Numbered from the stretch's first letter, positions 46,101 through 53,997 are shown. The stretch: 64,000 bases of DNA from Pseudomonadales bacterium (GCA_024234615.1 JACKNY010000002.1:620001-684000); one strand, 5' to 3'. Notes: a model not told the origin generated them from the letters alone. Made by a program: numbers and translations.

Positions 46101-46287
46101 CGATGCCATGTACTTTACCAATACCAACTTTTACCTTAACGATATGAATGTCGTCTTCACCTTCCTTCATTTTCATACTATGGAAGGTTGGAAAAATCGG
46201 TGCGAATTTGCGCACATCACTAAGCAATGCAAAGGTCTCTTCGCGTGGAATGGCTACTTCAAATTCGCCATCAAATGACATTTCCAT
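43171..46287 (-). CDS. CoxG-CoxL fusion: SRPBCC domain plus molybdopterin hydroxylase large subunit
   Basis: A 1038-residue fusion. Residues 1-150 are a CoxG/SRPBCC domain (FDGEFEVAIPREETFALLSD start); a Glu/Ala-rich linker (about 165-215) leads to a xanthine oxidase-family large subunit from about 228 (WVGQRLRRKEDARLIRGRG). The catalytic Glu is Glu986 in GCGEGGGAP. The active-site loop at 587-593 reads PNRGYSR, unlike AYRCSFR of form I CO dehydrogenase (no Cys) and AYRGAGR of form II. It is therefore a Mo-MCD hydroxylase of unknown substrate, not a proven CO dehydrogenase. AAGGAGGG lies 8 bases before the ATG; CoxS ends 3 bases upstream. Confidence 0.92.
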   Translation of the reverse strand: MEMSFDGEFEVAIPREETFALLSDVRKFAPIFPTFHSMKMKEGEDDIHIVKVKVGIGKVHGIATTEMFLDECIAPKRASFTCTGKVMGGAYSTIASFDLEDSPSGGTLIKWRGTSQIYGKILSLAGGGMRGYAESEINKLIGSLQDALSSKEHFEEVVAQAHAKPPENIFTGLINFFKGLFGAGPKDESETETEAEAVAAPKTAATKPLHKDTLLPFKPMSHSIDVDGDITQNWVGQRLRRKEDARLIRGRGHFVDDEQSADMLHVGFVRSPYAHAKVGAIDVSEAEALPGVVLIMTGKQVAEQTQPFMQVGAAPGNQLVDYGIAVDRVRYQGEPVVMIVATSAREIEDAAEMIDVTYEGLPAVVESEDALKDEIILHEEVGTNVIFSGVWDHGDVDKAFEEAAHVVKIGRLHFHRFSSTPIETAGAVVSWSRQGEVDILSNTGLPAIASQMIGPYLGVSTEQIRSRSIDVGGNFGTKTVTFPFVGLTALASKNVGGRPVKWIETRSENLQSFHGGERTFLDTEVALDKNGVIIGLRSRHLDDCGGYTRYEPLGASIWAQVYNAMYTIRNIKIDFTQVVANKPPCTPNRGYSRLQHLWFMERVLDICGHELNIPADEMRLRNYIQPDQFPYTTPNGNIYDSGDYPQMLQKAKTLIGYDDWIKKQAEWRAQGRLVGIGIGSTVDSGTNNFGQSVYVNPDSVFSGNAEAARIKIGLDGSVIVMMGSVPQGQGHETVVAQVVADDLNISPDMVTVRPGFDSNWNTYAGLSGTIASQFVVTGLSAAHGAAEQIKKELKQLAGFALEANEDDLELGIGGMGPEVRVKGSPDKAINYWMLSNLVNSNNARLPEALRNIDLNVQYVYRPPFEMPDPVKRYGNQTLTYSAQIHIAVIEVDRISAQPKILDYVVVDDCGVAINPKIVGGQVHGAVCHGIGAAMQEQFQFDASGNMITGTFTDYAPMTSMNMPAFKTAAIETPSPFSYNGAKGCGEGGGAPLHTVSAAVQDALFAEGVIVNQSHNSPSILLEAMRKPNRVEFVEVSSR

Positions 46288-46290
46288 CGG

Positions 46291-46779
46291 TTAGCCCTCC
46301 TTAATTTGTTTAGCCGCAGCATCAACGGCTTTAATAATGTTGACATAACCAGTGCAGCGGCACACATTACCTGCAATGCCTTTACAGATATCATCCCGGT
46401 TTGGTGCGGGGTTTTCTTCCAGCAAACTATAACTGGCCATCAGCATCCCCGGCGTACAATAACCGCATTGCAATCCATGATGTTCAGAAAACGCCGTTTG
46501 CAACGGGTGTAACTCACCATTTTTCTCCAAGCCCTCAACCGTCATCACTTCGCCGCCGTCGGCTTGAACCGCCAGTGCGGTACAGGACTTAACCAACTTG
46601 CCATTCAGCAACACGCTACAGGCACCGCAGTAACTGGTGTCGCAACCGATATGGGTACCTGTCAGGCTCAGCTCCTCGCGAATAAACTCAACCAACAGCA
46701 TCCGCGGTTCAATATTTCGGCTATATTTATTGCCGTTCACAGTGACTTCAATCGTCACCAACTGAGCAGAATTAGGCAT
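46291..46779 (-). CDS. CoxS-like [2Fe-2S] subunit of molybdenum hydroxylase
   Basis: A 162-residue small subunit with two [2Fe-2S] clusters: the plant-type N-terminal set (GCDTSYCGACSVLLNGK) and the C-terminal helical set (CGYCTPGM and CRCTGY). It relays electrons from the molybdenum site to the FAD subunit. ATG 46779 has a perfect AGGAGG 9 bases upstream and overlaps the CoxM stop by 8 bases; an earlier in-frame start would run far into coxM and is rejected. Confidence 0.95.
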   Translation of the reverse strand: MPNSAQLVTIEVTVNGNKYSRNIEPRMLLVEFIREELSLTGTHIGCDTSYCGACSVLLNGKLVKSCTALAVQADGGEVMTVEGLEKNGELHPLQTAFSEHHGLQCGYCTPGMLMASYSLLEENPAPNRDDICKGIAGNVCRCTGYVNIIKAVDAAAKQIKEG

Positions 46780-47665
46780 AACGATGTCCTCCTTTAATTT
46801 CTTCACCGCGTGCACGCGCTACTGCACGTTCGGCAGATTCAACCACCAATGAACGCAGCATGGCACGTTTGAACTCTTCCGAGCCGCGTGCATCGGCCGG
46901 CGGTTTCGAGGCGGCAACAATAACCTCAGCCGCTTTGGTAAGATTTTCGCGCGTCAACGGTTGGCCTTTTAATAAATTTTCAGCCTCTTCTGAAACAATG
47001 GATTTAGAACCCGATGCGCCTAACGCCATTCGAATATTGTCACAGTTATCACCGTTCATAGTCAGTTGCACGGCAACGGTGCTGGTGGGATATGCCGGCG
47101 CGGCGCGTTTAAAGGCCACATAGGCACCGCCACTATTGGCAGGCGGTACTTTTATCTGCACCTCGGTCACCAACTCGCCGTCACGCAAATCAGCCGTGTA
47201 TGAGTCGATTATAAAATCCTTAAGATCAACGTTGCGGGTTCCGTTTGGCCCTGTGCAGACGATCAGCGTATCTAACACGCGCAATCCGGTCGGCCAATCA
47301 CCACTCGGGTCGGCAACACTGAGTCCACCACCGATAGTGCCACGGTTTCGGACCTGTTTGTCGGCAATGCCGCCACCACAATCCTTTAACAGGGGAATGA
47401 CTTTGGCGGCGTCTGAATTGGCGATGTCCGCATGAGTCGCCAACGCGCCGATATGAATCGTATCTCCCCTCTGCTCTATGTAGGAAAGATCAGGCAAACG
47501 TCCTATATCTATTAAATAAGACATATCGCCCAAACGCATTTTTAACATGGGAAGCAATGTTTGCCCCCCGGCGATGACTTTGGCTTCGTCACCAAGTTTA
47601 GTCAAAAGCCCAATAGCCTCCTGTAGAGACTCCGGTCGGTAGTATTGAAAGGGTGCAGGATACAT
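46772..47665 (-). CDS. CoxM-like FAD-binding subunit of molybdenum hydroxylase
   Basis: A 297-residue medium subunit, first gene of the CoxM-CoxS-CoxGL operon. FAD contacts are seen in VIAGGQTLLPMLKMRL and TIGGGLSVADPSGDWP, the CO-dehydrogenase flavoprotein pattern; the C-terminal domain follows from about 175. It passes electrons from the [2Fe-2S] subunit to a quinone or other acceptor. GAGGAAA lies 6 bases before the ATG. Just upstream are tandem 19-bp repeats that may bind a regulator. Confidence 0.94.
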   Translation of the reverse strand: MYPAPFQYYRPESLQEAIGLLTKLGDEAKVIAGGQTLLPMLKMRLGDMSYLIDIGRLPDLSYIEQRGDTIHIGALATHADIANSDAAKVIPLLKDCGGGIADKQVRNRGTIGGGLSVADPSGDWPTGLRVLDTLIVCTGPNGTRNVDLKDFIIDSYTADLRDGELVTEVQIKVPPANSGGAYVAFKRAAPAYPTSTVAVQLTMNGDNCDNIRMALGASGSKSIVSEEAENLLKGQPLTRENLTKAAEVIVAASKPPADARGSEEFKRAMLRSLVVESAERAVARARGEEIKGGHRYA

Positions 47666-47687
47666 GCTTTTTCCTCGTTTACGCTTA

Positions 47688-47725
47688 GTTACCGCTATTA
47701 CGAAAAGTTACCGCTGTTACGAAAA
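47688..47725. repeat. tandem 19-bp direct repeat upstream of CoxM, probable regulator site
   Basis: Two head-to-tail copies, GTTACCGCTATTACGAAAA (47688-47706) and GTTACCGCTGTTACGAAAA (47707-47725), differ at one base. They end 22 bases before the CoxM start codon. AraC-family regulators bind direct repeats of about this length and an AraC gene begins downstream on the same strand, so this is a likely operator. The closeness to the start codon would also suit repression. Confidence 0.65.
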
Positions 47726-47897
47726 TGTTGCGTTCAAACAAACAGGCGCAACTTACCATTCTATTCTTATAGGCCGCAAGCGCTATGGATATAGCGAACT
47801 CGCTGGCAGAATCACGCAATAATTTTGTGGATAAAGGAGGTTACCATTCTTTGTGCCCGCTAAAAACGAGCTAGTTATTTTTATATTTGCTGCGCAT

Positions 47898-48917
47898 TTA
47901 AAGAAAGACTCTTTCGGACGTTCCCCTACGTAACGTTTCCGAAGGCGTCTCCCCATACTTTTCTTTATACTGATTCGCAAACCAGCCTAGCTGTTTAAAG
48001 CCGCAGGCCATAGCGGCAGTCGTCACTGAAGTATGGATATCGCCTCGAACTAATTTAGTTCGAACCTGCTCCAGCCTCAGATCTTTAAGGTACTGCATGG
48101 GGGTAATCCCATGAGCCCTTTTAAAACCATACTGAAGGCTACGAGGACTCACGCCAGTTAGCTTCGCCAGTTCGTTTAGTGTGACCGACTCGCTTAAACT
48201 TGCCTGCAAATATTCTTCCACTCTTTTCACGTACCAGGGCGCGAGTTGATAGCTGCGAGGGGCTTCCAGCGCATCTGAATAATTATGAGTTTGGCAGCGT
48301 AAAATATTCTGAATTAACAGTCTTTCTAATGGCTCATTAATCAGCTGTTGTGGGCCATCCATATCCGCGTTGCGCAACTCTTCCATCACATAATTAACAG
48401 TGCGCCACCAGGAAGCTCCTTTGCTGCTATGAATATCCAAAGTGGTATCAAAATGGATTGGTGCGGTCGCTTTAATCCCTCTATATTCTTCCAAGTGCTG
48501 CATCAGCACATTGGGGTTAAACTTCACCACCAGCTGCCGGTAGTTGTTGCGCATCACCTTTTGAAAACCTACTCCAGAATTTTGAATAACGGCATATCCA
48601 GGCTCACAAAATATTCGTTGACCACCGCTATTGACCTCTAATTGTCCGGTAAGCGGCATTAGCACATAAACGCCTGAACCTTCCTCGACTGTTGCCACCA
48701 CATCAGAACTGTACTGCACCAGACTGAAACTCACGGAATTTAGCGCAGCCACATGCAGGCTAATATCTACTTTACGACGCGCGCCAATGGTGTCCAATTG
48801 GTGAGAGTCATAAGCATTAGAAATAGTGTCTCGCGCTTCATCAAGATTACGGCTGCGGAACCAGAGATACTGATCCGGCAGAAACTGCTGTGGATGTTGT
48901 GATGGGAATTGCTGCAT
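47898..48917 (-). CDS. AraC-family transcriptional regulator (second of two)
   Basis: A 339-residue regulator with an N-terminal AraC-binding-like cupin domain (about residues 50-200) and a C-terminal helix-turn-helix pair (SVTLNELAKLTGVSPRSLQYGF and AAMACGFKQLGWFANQYKEKYG). It lies directly upstream of the CoxMSL-like operon on the same strand, with 232 bp holding the tandem 19-bp repeat between them. Best candidate activator or repressor of that operon. The effector is unknown. Confidence 0.9.
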   Translation of the reverse strand: MQQFPSQHPQQFLPDQYLWFRSRNLDEARDTISNAYDSHQLDTIGARRKVDISLHVAALNSVSFSLVQYSSDVVATVEEGSGVYVLMPLTGQLEVNSGGQRIFCEPGYAVIQNSGVGFQKVMRNNYRQLVVKFNPNVLMQHLEEYRGIKATAPIHFDTTLDIHSSKGASWWRTVNYVMEELRNADMDGPQQLINEPLERLLIQNILRCQTHNYSDALEAPRSYQLAPWYVKRVEEYLQASLSESVTLNELAKLTGVSPRSLQYGFKRAHGITPMQYLKDLRLEQVRTKLVRGDIHTSVTTAAMACGFKQLGWFANQYKEKYGETPSETLRRGTSERVFL

Positions 48918-49148
48918 AAGAACTATCTATGTGCGAAAACCTAGAGTCTACCTAGTACGTCGCATTATTCCTAATGGAGCCAGTTTTTATTCGTCTGTCT
49001 GACAAGTTAGTTTCACCAAGACTACCGCTAAACGAGCATTCTAGCAAGTTAACTGTTTATGGATAGTTTTGACGCTGCAAATGCGAGAATACCTGACAAA
49101 AGTTGACTCAAATCAAACAAATAAAGTCTGCAAGCGCCGTCGTTGATA

Positions 49149-50345
49149 TTATATTTTTGCCGTCTGGATACGTGTCTTAATCGCCGTACGACAGGCGGCA
49201 TGCAAGTAACAGGTTTGCTCACCCATTCGGAGCAACCGTTGGGTATTTTCCAGCGACTCCCGAGTCTGTAAAAACACCTGTGTATCAACAGCGCTGCTGG
49301 TTGCTGGCTCTTGTTTTGCCGAGATTGCGTACGGCAAGCTAAAATGAGCATCCTGCACTATTCGATAACTTTGCAGTTCTTGTTTTGCCACCTGCGCATA
49401 GCGACCGAGCTGTGTCATAAAACAATAGGATAACCCCGCCGCCAGATAGACGAGCCCAGAGGGAGCGCGCTCCTGTCCACCGCAAAGGATAGAATCGTCA
49501 CTCAACAATTGAAACACGCTACCCACTGGGGTAAAGCAGGCCACTCTCACCTCTTTCATGCCATCGGACCGCAGCTTACCCACGCCCCGCACATGCAACT
49601 GGCGTTTTTGATTCTCCGACAAGCCCACATTACCGGCGCTCTTAATTGCGCCTAATTTGTCTCCACCCAAAGACTCAACAGCCTCCAGTTTTTCTAATAT
49701 ATCTTCCGCTATCAGCTCGCTCTTACTAGGTATCGTTTTGTTAAACAGGGTTTCCGGATCTTCTACCGCCGCTCCCGCTGATGCCAATACTTCTGCAACC
49801 TTTACCTGCTCTGAGTTGCGATTCAAACTAAATGTACTTCGTTGTGCTTCACGTAAATAGGCATCTGCGGGGGAAGTCGCGACAGCGAGATAAGACAATT
49901 GATTGAGCTGATTTATATCAGCATCAGCATTAACGCTGAAGGTAACGTGAACGGGTAAAGCACTGCCGGTCATGGTTCCTTTTAAGAGCGACCCCTCCAT
50001 GCTGTAATGATTGTCCACCATTACTTGCAATTGGCGAATCACCAGCCCCTGATGTTTAGCATGACTTAGATATTCAGACAGGTAGGAAGCGACCAGTCCA
50101 GCGCTAAAAAATCCTAAGGGAAAGGGGGCCAGGTCTGTGCCATTCAGCCAGGGCCCTTCATCACAAACTGTCCGCCAAACCGAGCCTTCATGACCATAAC
50201 AGACAATAGCTTCCTTTTGCATGCCCGCCAGCGCGCGCGTAGCGGTACGAACAGAAATACGGCCATCTACCTCTGGTGCTTGTAACAAACTTTGCTGATC
50301 CGCTTTGAATACTAGCGGAAACTCACTTGCTTCAATACTATCCAT
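49149..50345 (-). CDS. tandem OsmC-like domain protein
   Basis: A 398-residue protein that reads as two OsmC-type domains. The first (about residues 50-170; PFPLGFFSAGLVASYLSEYL, LAVATSPADAYLREAQ) has no Cys in the helix where OsmC/Ohr place the peroxidatic residue. The second has Cys308 in GLSYCFMTQ and Cys379 in TCYLHAACR, spacing 71, close to the Cys pair of Ohr/OsmC. So the second half could be a thiol peroxidase-like site and the first degenerate. ATG 50345 is used; a TTG two codons earlier is open. Last gene of the LLM/binding-protein unit (38-base gap). Confidence 0.75.
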   Translation of the reverse strand: MDSIEASEFPLVFKADQQSLLQAPEVDGRISVRTATRALAGMQKEAIVCYGHEGSVWRTVCDEGPWLNGTDLAPFPLGFFSAGLVASYLSEYLSHAKHQGLVIRQLQVMVDNHYSMEGSLLKGTMTGSALPVHVTFSVNADADINQLNQLSYLAVATSPADAYLREAQRSTFSLNRNSEQVKVAEVLASAGAAVEDPETLFNKTIPSKSELIAEDILEKLEAVESLGGDKLGAIKSAGNVGLSENQKRQLHVRGVGKLRSDGMKEVRVACFTPVGSVFQLLSDDSILCGGQERAPSGLVYLAAGLSYCFMTQLGRYAQVAKQELQSYRIVQDAHFSLPYAISAKQEPATSSAVDTQVFLQTRESLENTQRLLRMGEQTCYLHAACRTAIKTRIQTAKI

Positions 50346-50383
50346 TGTCAACTTCTACTATGCCTTTTGAGGTGAAGATAAAA

Positions 50384-51253
50384 CTACAGACATGTTTTTA
50401 TAAAACGAAAGTCGTATAGATTCGTCTGCGGCCACTCTTTCTCGTTAATTTTCAACTGGCACGCCATTGTCGAAACCGCGTCAGCAATGATCTGATCGCT
50501 ACTTATTCCTGTTTTACTGAAACAACTTTTAAACAGATCGGCGCTGGCAGTAACAAACCGGCCTTGAAAGTTAAAGTACTTCATCAGCACCTGTTGCAGT
50601 AGTTCAGCATCGGACTGAATCAAACTAAGGCTCTGCTGGAAAATGTTCACTATCAACGCAACCTTTTCAGGCGCTGTTCGCAACAATGAATCTGTTACCG
50701 CCAATCCTGTAGTGGGTACGCGCAGACGGTCTGCAAAAAAGATTAACTGCTGAAAACCCTTGCTTGCCACGAGTTCAACAGGCATTGCTGAACTTATCAC
50801 CGCAGCGGCCACATCTCCTGACATTAGCAAACCTAATCGCGCAACATCATCTCTAGCTGCTTCAATTCTTAACTGCTCACCCTGCAACCCATCTTGAGTC
50901 AGAATGGCCTGAAGCAAATTTGCGGGCGGAGCATTAATCGGGTAGCTTGCAATCCGCCTGTCAGCCAAGCCGGTTATTTCCGTTATCTCGCTTCTACTGT
51001 AGAGCCAAAATAATGGCTTATCCGTCGCCACTAAAACAACTTTCAGCGCAGCTCCCTGCAGCCAGCCGGATAGCGCCGCACCACAGGCTACTTGGAAGCA
51101 AGTATCCGGTAAACTTTCAGATGGCACAAAATTGGTATCCAGCAATTTAACTTGGACACCAAACTTCTCATAGAGCCCAGCTTGTTGCGCCACAAAATGA
51201 CATAATAATTCATGCGCATCAAAGGCCTTAAATCCCAGGCATATCTCAGTCAT
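50384..51253 (-). CDS. NMT1/THI5-like substrate-binding protein without signal peptide
   Basis: A 289-residue protein with the periplasmic-binding fold of SsuA/NMT1-type proteins: an N-terminal FKAFDAHELLCHFVAQQAGLYEKFGVQV segment (key residues F, H, AQQ, GLYEKFGV) and LASKGFQQLIFFAD later. It has no export signal, so it is probably cytosolic, either a sensor, a ligand carrier or an enzyme of the THI5 type. No ABC permease or ATPase lies nearby. ATG 51253 has GAG about 7 bases upstream; an earlier TTG would add ten residues. Middle gene of a three-gene unit. Confidence 0.78.
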   Translation of the reverse strand: MTEICLGFKAFDAHELLCHFVAQQAGLYEKFGVQVKLLDTNFVPSESLPDTCFQVACGAALSGWLQGAALKVVLVATDKPLFWLYSRSEITEITGLADRRIASYPINAPPANLLQAILTQDGLQGEQLRIEAARDDVARLGLLMSGDVAAAVISSAMPVELVASKGFQQLIFFADRLRVPTTGLAVTDSLLRTAPEKVALIVNIFQQSLSLIQSDAELLQQVLMKYFNFQGRFVTASADLFKSCFSKTGISSDQIIADAVSTMACQLKINEKEWPQTNLYDFRFIKTCL

Positions 51254-51289
51254 ATTGAGCTCTAAACTTAAATTAATAGACAAACAACG

Positions 51290-52285
51290 TTAATCGATAA
51301 AGTGCGGCATAACTTGCTCTGCAAATGTTTGCATGTAGGGATAAGGGTCTGCCATTCCGGCTGGCATAACAAACCCATTAACACCCATGTCGATAATTTT
51401 CTGAAAGCGGGGAATAGCTTCTTCAGGCGTGCCAGCAATAGCGATCGAATCAATAATTCGATCGGACAATAATTCTTTATGTTTCGCTCGATTACTGCCA
51501 TGCTCGGCATAATCATACTGCGATTTAAAACGATCAAGCTCCTGCCAGAGCGTTTCGTCGAAATACTCCTTGGGCACAGTTTTAAAGGTAGTGCCAGCAG
51601 CAACGGCAGCATAGCCTTTCACTTCCTCACGCGCCTGCTGACGGTCCTGCGAGACAGCGCAGGCAACCCTCATATAGAGCTTAATATCTTCAAGTTTTCT
51701 ACCCGATGCCTCAGCGCCGATACGAATATTATCAATTGCATATTGTACAAAAGATGGATTTGACCCCACTTGAAATAAGATACCATCGGCCAAACCACCA
51801 CCCAGCTGGAGCGAACGAGGACCGGAACAAGCCATCACAATTGGCACATCAAATTGCGACCAAGCCATTTGTATTTCTTTACCCTCGTACTCAATCGCCT
51901 TACCCTGTATTAGCGCACGAATCACCCTCACCTTATTATCAAATGTCGCTAATTTCTCCGGCTTCAGCCCCAGGTTAACAACCGCACTTTCACCCACTCC
52001 GATCCCCAAAATACCGCGACCTCCAGACAACTCATGTAAACTTGCCCAACTATTGGCAAGTACTGCCGGGTGACGGGTTACGGTATGAGTGACGCCCGCT
52101 GCAAGCTTAATTCGATGAGTCTGCACCGCTAGTACCGCTAATATGGCATAGGCATCTCGCATGACCGAATGCGAGTCCGCAATCCAGACCCCGCCATAGC
52201 CGAATTGCTCAGCTGCAATACCCATACGTATGCAGTCCTGAATGGGGCGATTCGGTAATATGCCCAGATCAAATGAAATACTCAT
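51290..52285 (-). CDS. LLM-class flavin-dependent oxidoreductase
   Basis: A 331-residue luciferase-like TIM-barrel enzyme. It begins ISFDLGILPNRPIQDCIRMG and has HTVTRHPAVLANSWASLHELSGGRGILGIG (key: RHPAV, LSGGR, GIGVGES), the flavin/F420-binding segments of the mer/LLM group. It probably uses FMNH2 or F420; the substrate is unknown. GAGG lies 9 bases before the ATG. It is the first gene of the unit with the binding protein (36-base gap) and OsmC protein, and its start is 48 bases from a 47-bp palindrome. Confidence 0.88.
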   Translation of the reverse strand: MSISFDLGILPNRPIQDCIRMGIAAEQFGYGGVWIADSHSVMRDAYAILAVLAVQTHRIKLAAGVTHTVTRHPAVLANSWASLHELSGGRGILGIGVGESAVVNLGLKPEKLATFDNKVRVIRALIQGKAIEYEGKEIQMAWSQFDVPIVMACSGPRSLQLGGGLADGILFQVGSNPSFVQYAIDNIRIGAEASGRKLEDIKLYMRVACAVSQDRQQAREEVKGYAAVAAGTTFKTVPKEYFDETLWQELDRFKSQYDYAEHGSNRAKHKELLSDRIIDSIAIAGTPEEAIPRFQKIIDMGVNGFVMPAGMADPYPYMQTFAEQVMPHFID

Positions 52286-52332
52286 ATTTAATACCTCAGC
52301 ACATTTTCGGCGATGATCCTACCCGCGCTAAC

Positions 52333-52379
52333 TAAGAATAAAACAATAGTTGTATTTTACAACTATTGTTTTATTCTTA
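52333..52379. promoter_or_regulatory. 47-bp perfect palindrome between LLM gene and MarR gene
   Basis: Two perfect 22-base arms (52333-52354 and 52358-52379) flank a TTT centre; every one of the 22 pairs matches. The core is AGTTGTA-TTT-TACAACT, a shape typical of MarR-family operators, and the site sits in the gap between the LLM operon and a divergent MarR gene. It is much longer than a usual single operator, so it may bind two dimers or extrude as a cruciform. Confidence 0.75.
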
Positions 52380-52547
52380 CAATATATTCTTAACTGCCTT
52401 GTTCATGATAAAAGTCACAATATGAACGCAAAGACAAAGTAACATAGGCTCGATACGGTAGAGTTGAAACAGGGAATTAAGAAGCTTATGCTTAGCTTAT
52501 CCGAACAAGAAAAAGCATAAAGCGATCAGACCTAAGGGATCAAAATA

Positions 52548-53036
52548 TTGGATAAGAGCGCCTCAGAAACGAATGATTTAAGGAGCTTTACCTGCTTCGA
52601 AGATTACGATAGAGTTCCTGGCTTTGTGATCAGCCAAACCGCTTACGCTATCCGCAAGTCAATCGCCAAAAATATCAAAAATGCTGGTTTTGATATTACC
52701 CCTCAAGAGTTCGCGATACTCAATCGACTAGCAACCCATCCGACGCTCAATCAGCGTATGCTCGCGGAACTAACCTATAAGGACCGACCGGCGGTTACGA
52801 GGATGTTAACCCATCTGATGACTAAAGGATTAGTAGAAAAACAGACATGCGGTAATGACCGCCGTGCTTATTTAGTTAGACTGACAAAAAAGGGCAAGGA
52901 CATTCGGGACCTTATTGTTCCAATAGCTCAAAAGGTGCTCCATCAGGCCCTTGACGGCACCAAAATTAAAGACCTGGAAACCACCATCAAAACACTGCAT
53001 AAGATTACCACCAACCTCAACCCCCAAGACAGCTAA
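52548..53036 (+). CDS. MarR-family regulator divergent from the LLM unit
   Basis: A 162-residue MarR protein with a winged helix (ITPQEFAILNRLATHP, MLAELTYKDRPAVTRMLTHLMTKGLVEKQ, then the wing NDRRAYLVRLTKKG). The start is TTG 52548 with AGGGA 8 bases upstream; there is no earlier ATG before the conserved part. It probably represses the divergent LLM/binding-protein/OsmC unit through the 47-bp palindrome and releases it on binding a small phenolic or oxidised ligand; the ligand is unknown. It is convergent with the XRE regulator. Confidence 0.88.
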   Translation: MDKSASETNDLRSFTCFEDYDRVPGFVISQTAYAIRKSIAKNIKNAGFDITPQEFAILNRLATHPTLNQRMLAELTYKDRPAVTRMLTHLMTKGLVEKQTCGNDRRAYLVRLTKKGKDIRDLIVPIAQKVLHQALDGTKIKDLETTIKTLHKITTNLNPQDS

Positions 53037-53109
53037 ACATATCGTGCAAACAGCACTTTATCTGAAGGGCTAGCTACGGCGCAGAAGACTACATTGACCC
53101 AAGCAAGCA

Positions 53110-53997
53110 CTAAAGCCGTGTCCCTGATATCGACGAAATACCTAACGGTTTTGCTTCCACACCCCCACCAGCTTTATTCTTTTTATGTGAGGAGCGTAAT
53201 TTCTGCAAGCAGCGTTCAGAATGCTCATCCACAGGAAAACCACACTCAATTCTAAGCTCCTGCAAGGTGATATCCTGTGGTGCTCCTAGAGTGGCAATCG
53301 TTGTAAATAGCTTTAATTCCAATTCATCATTTTTTAAATGGATAGGTTTGAGCAACTGCGGCAGGCCATTCCAAGACTGCGCTGAAGCCGTTTCATTTTC
53401 ATCCGGATAAGTACAAATTTCATCCCAAAGTGCTCGCATCTTTTTATCCTGCGGATCAGAATTAAGCGCGCGCGAAACACGACTGGCCATATAAAGCTCA
53501 AATTCAACAATATTTTCAATGTGTTTTCTCCACCCCCTTGGATGTAGTACCAAGCGCATGAGATTAATTCCCGCCTGGTCGAGCATGCTCTTATCATCAA
53601 TAAAAATTTCTGTAATTCGCTGCATCGCTTCATTAGCCATCAGAATATTCCAATAGCGGTCGATAATCATCACGGGATAAGGCTCTGTCGCTCGGCAGAT
53701 AAACTCTAAGGTTTTACGCACCTGCTCCATTTCAGGCTCGGAGAGCCCTGTTTCGCTATAACAGGAAGCGAAGCCTGCCGATTCTAACAACGCATTACGG
53801 GCTCGCAAGGGAATCTCTAAGACATCTGCTAACCGTAGCAACAAGCCTTTGCTAGGTCGACCGCGGCCTGTTTCAATAAAGCTCAGGTGTCGTGCCGAAG
53901 TTTCCGCGCGCACCGCCAAATCTAATTGACTTAAATTGCGCATCGAGCGCCATTTTTTCAATAGTTCGCCCAAATTTGTCGGTTCTTGCGCCGCCAT
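53110..53997 (-). CDS. XRE-family regulator with MmyB-like ligand-binding domain
   Basis: A 295-residue regulator. The N-terminal helix-turn-helix spans about residues 10-65 (LGELLKKWRSMRNLSQLDLAV; SARHLSFIETGRGRPS), and the rest matches MmyB-like ligand-binding domains of the PAS-like fold (EPYPVMIIDRYWNILMANEAM). Such proteins often control neighbouring oxidoreductase or fatty-acid genes and bind hydrophobic ligands. It is read toward the MarR gene; a 21-bp inverted repeat upstream may be its own operator. Confidence 0.88.
   Translation of the reverse strand: MAAQEPTNLGELLKKWRSMRNLSQLDLAVRAETSARHLSFIETGRGRPSKGLLLRLADVLEIPLRARNALLESAGFASCYSETGLSEPEMEQVRKTLEFICRATEPYPVMIIDRYWNILMANEAMQRITEIFIDDKSMLDQAGINLMRLVLHPRGWRKHIENIVEFELYMASRVSRALNSDPQDKKMRALWDEICTYPDENETASAQSWNGLPQLLKPIHLKNDELELKLFTTIATLGAPQDITLQELRIECGFPVDEHSERCLQKLRSSHKKNKAGGGVEAKPLGISSISGTRL

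Noticed and set aside
43171..47665. Calling the CoxMSL-like genes a true CO dehydrogenase
   Set aside because: The active-site loop lacks the Cys of AYRCSFR, so only a CoxMSL-like molybdenum hydroxylase is supported.
49049..49351. 100-codon frame overlapping the end of the OsmC gene
   Set aside because: Lies in another frame of the well-supported OsmC protein; its composition is not protein-like.
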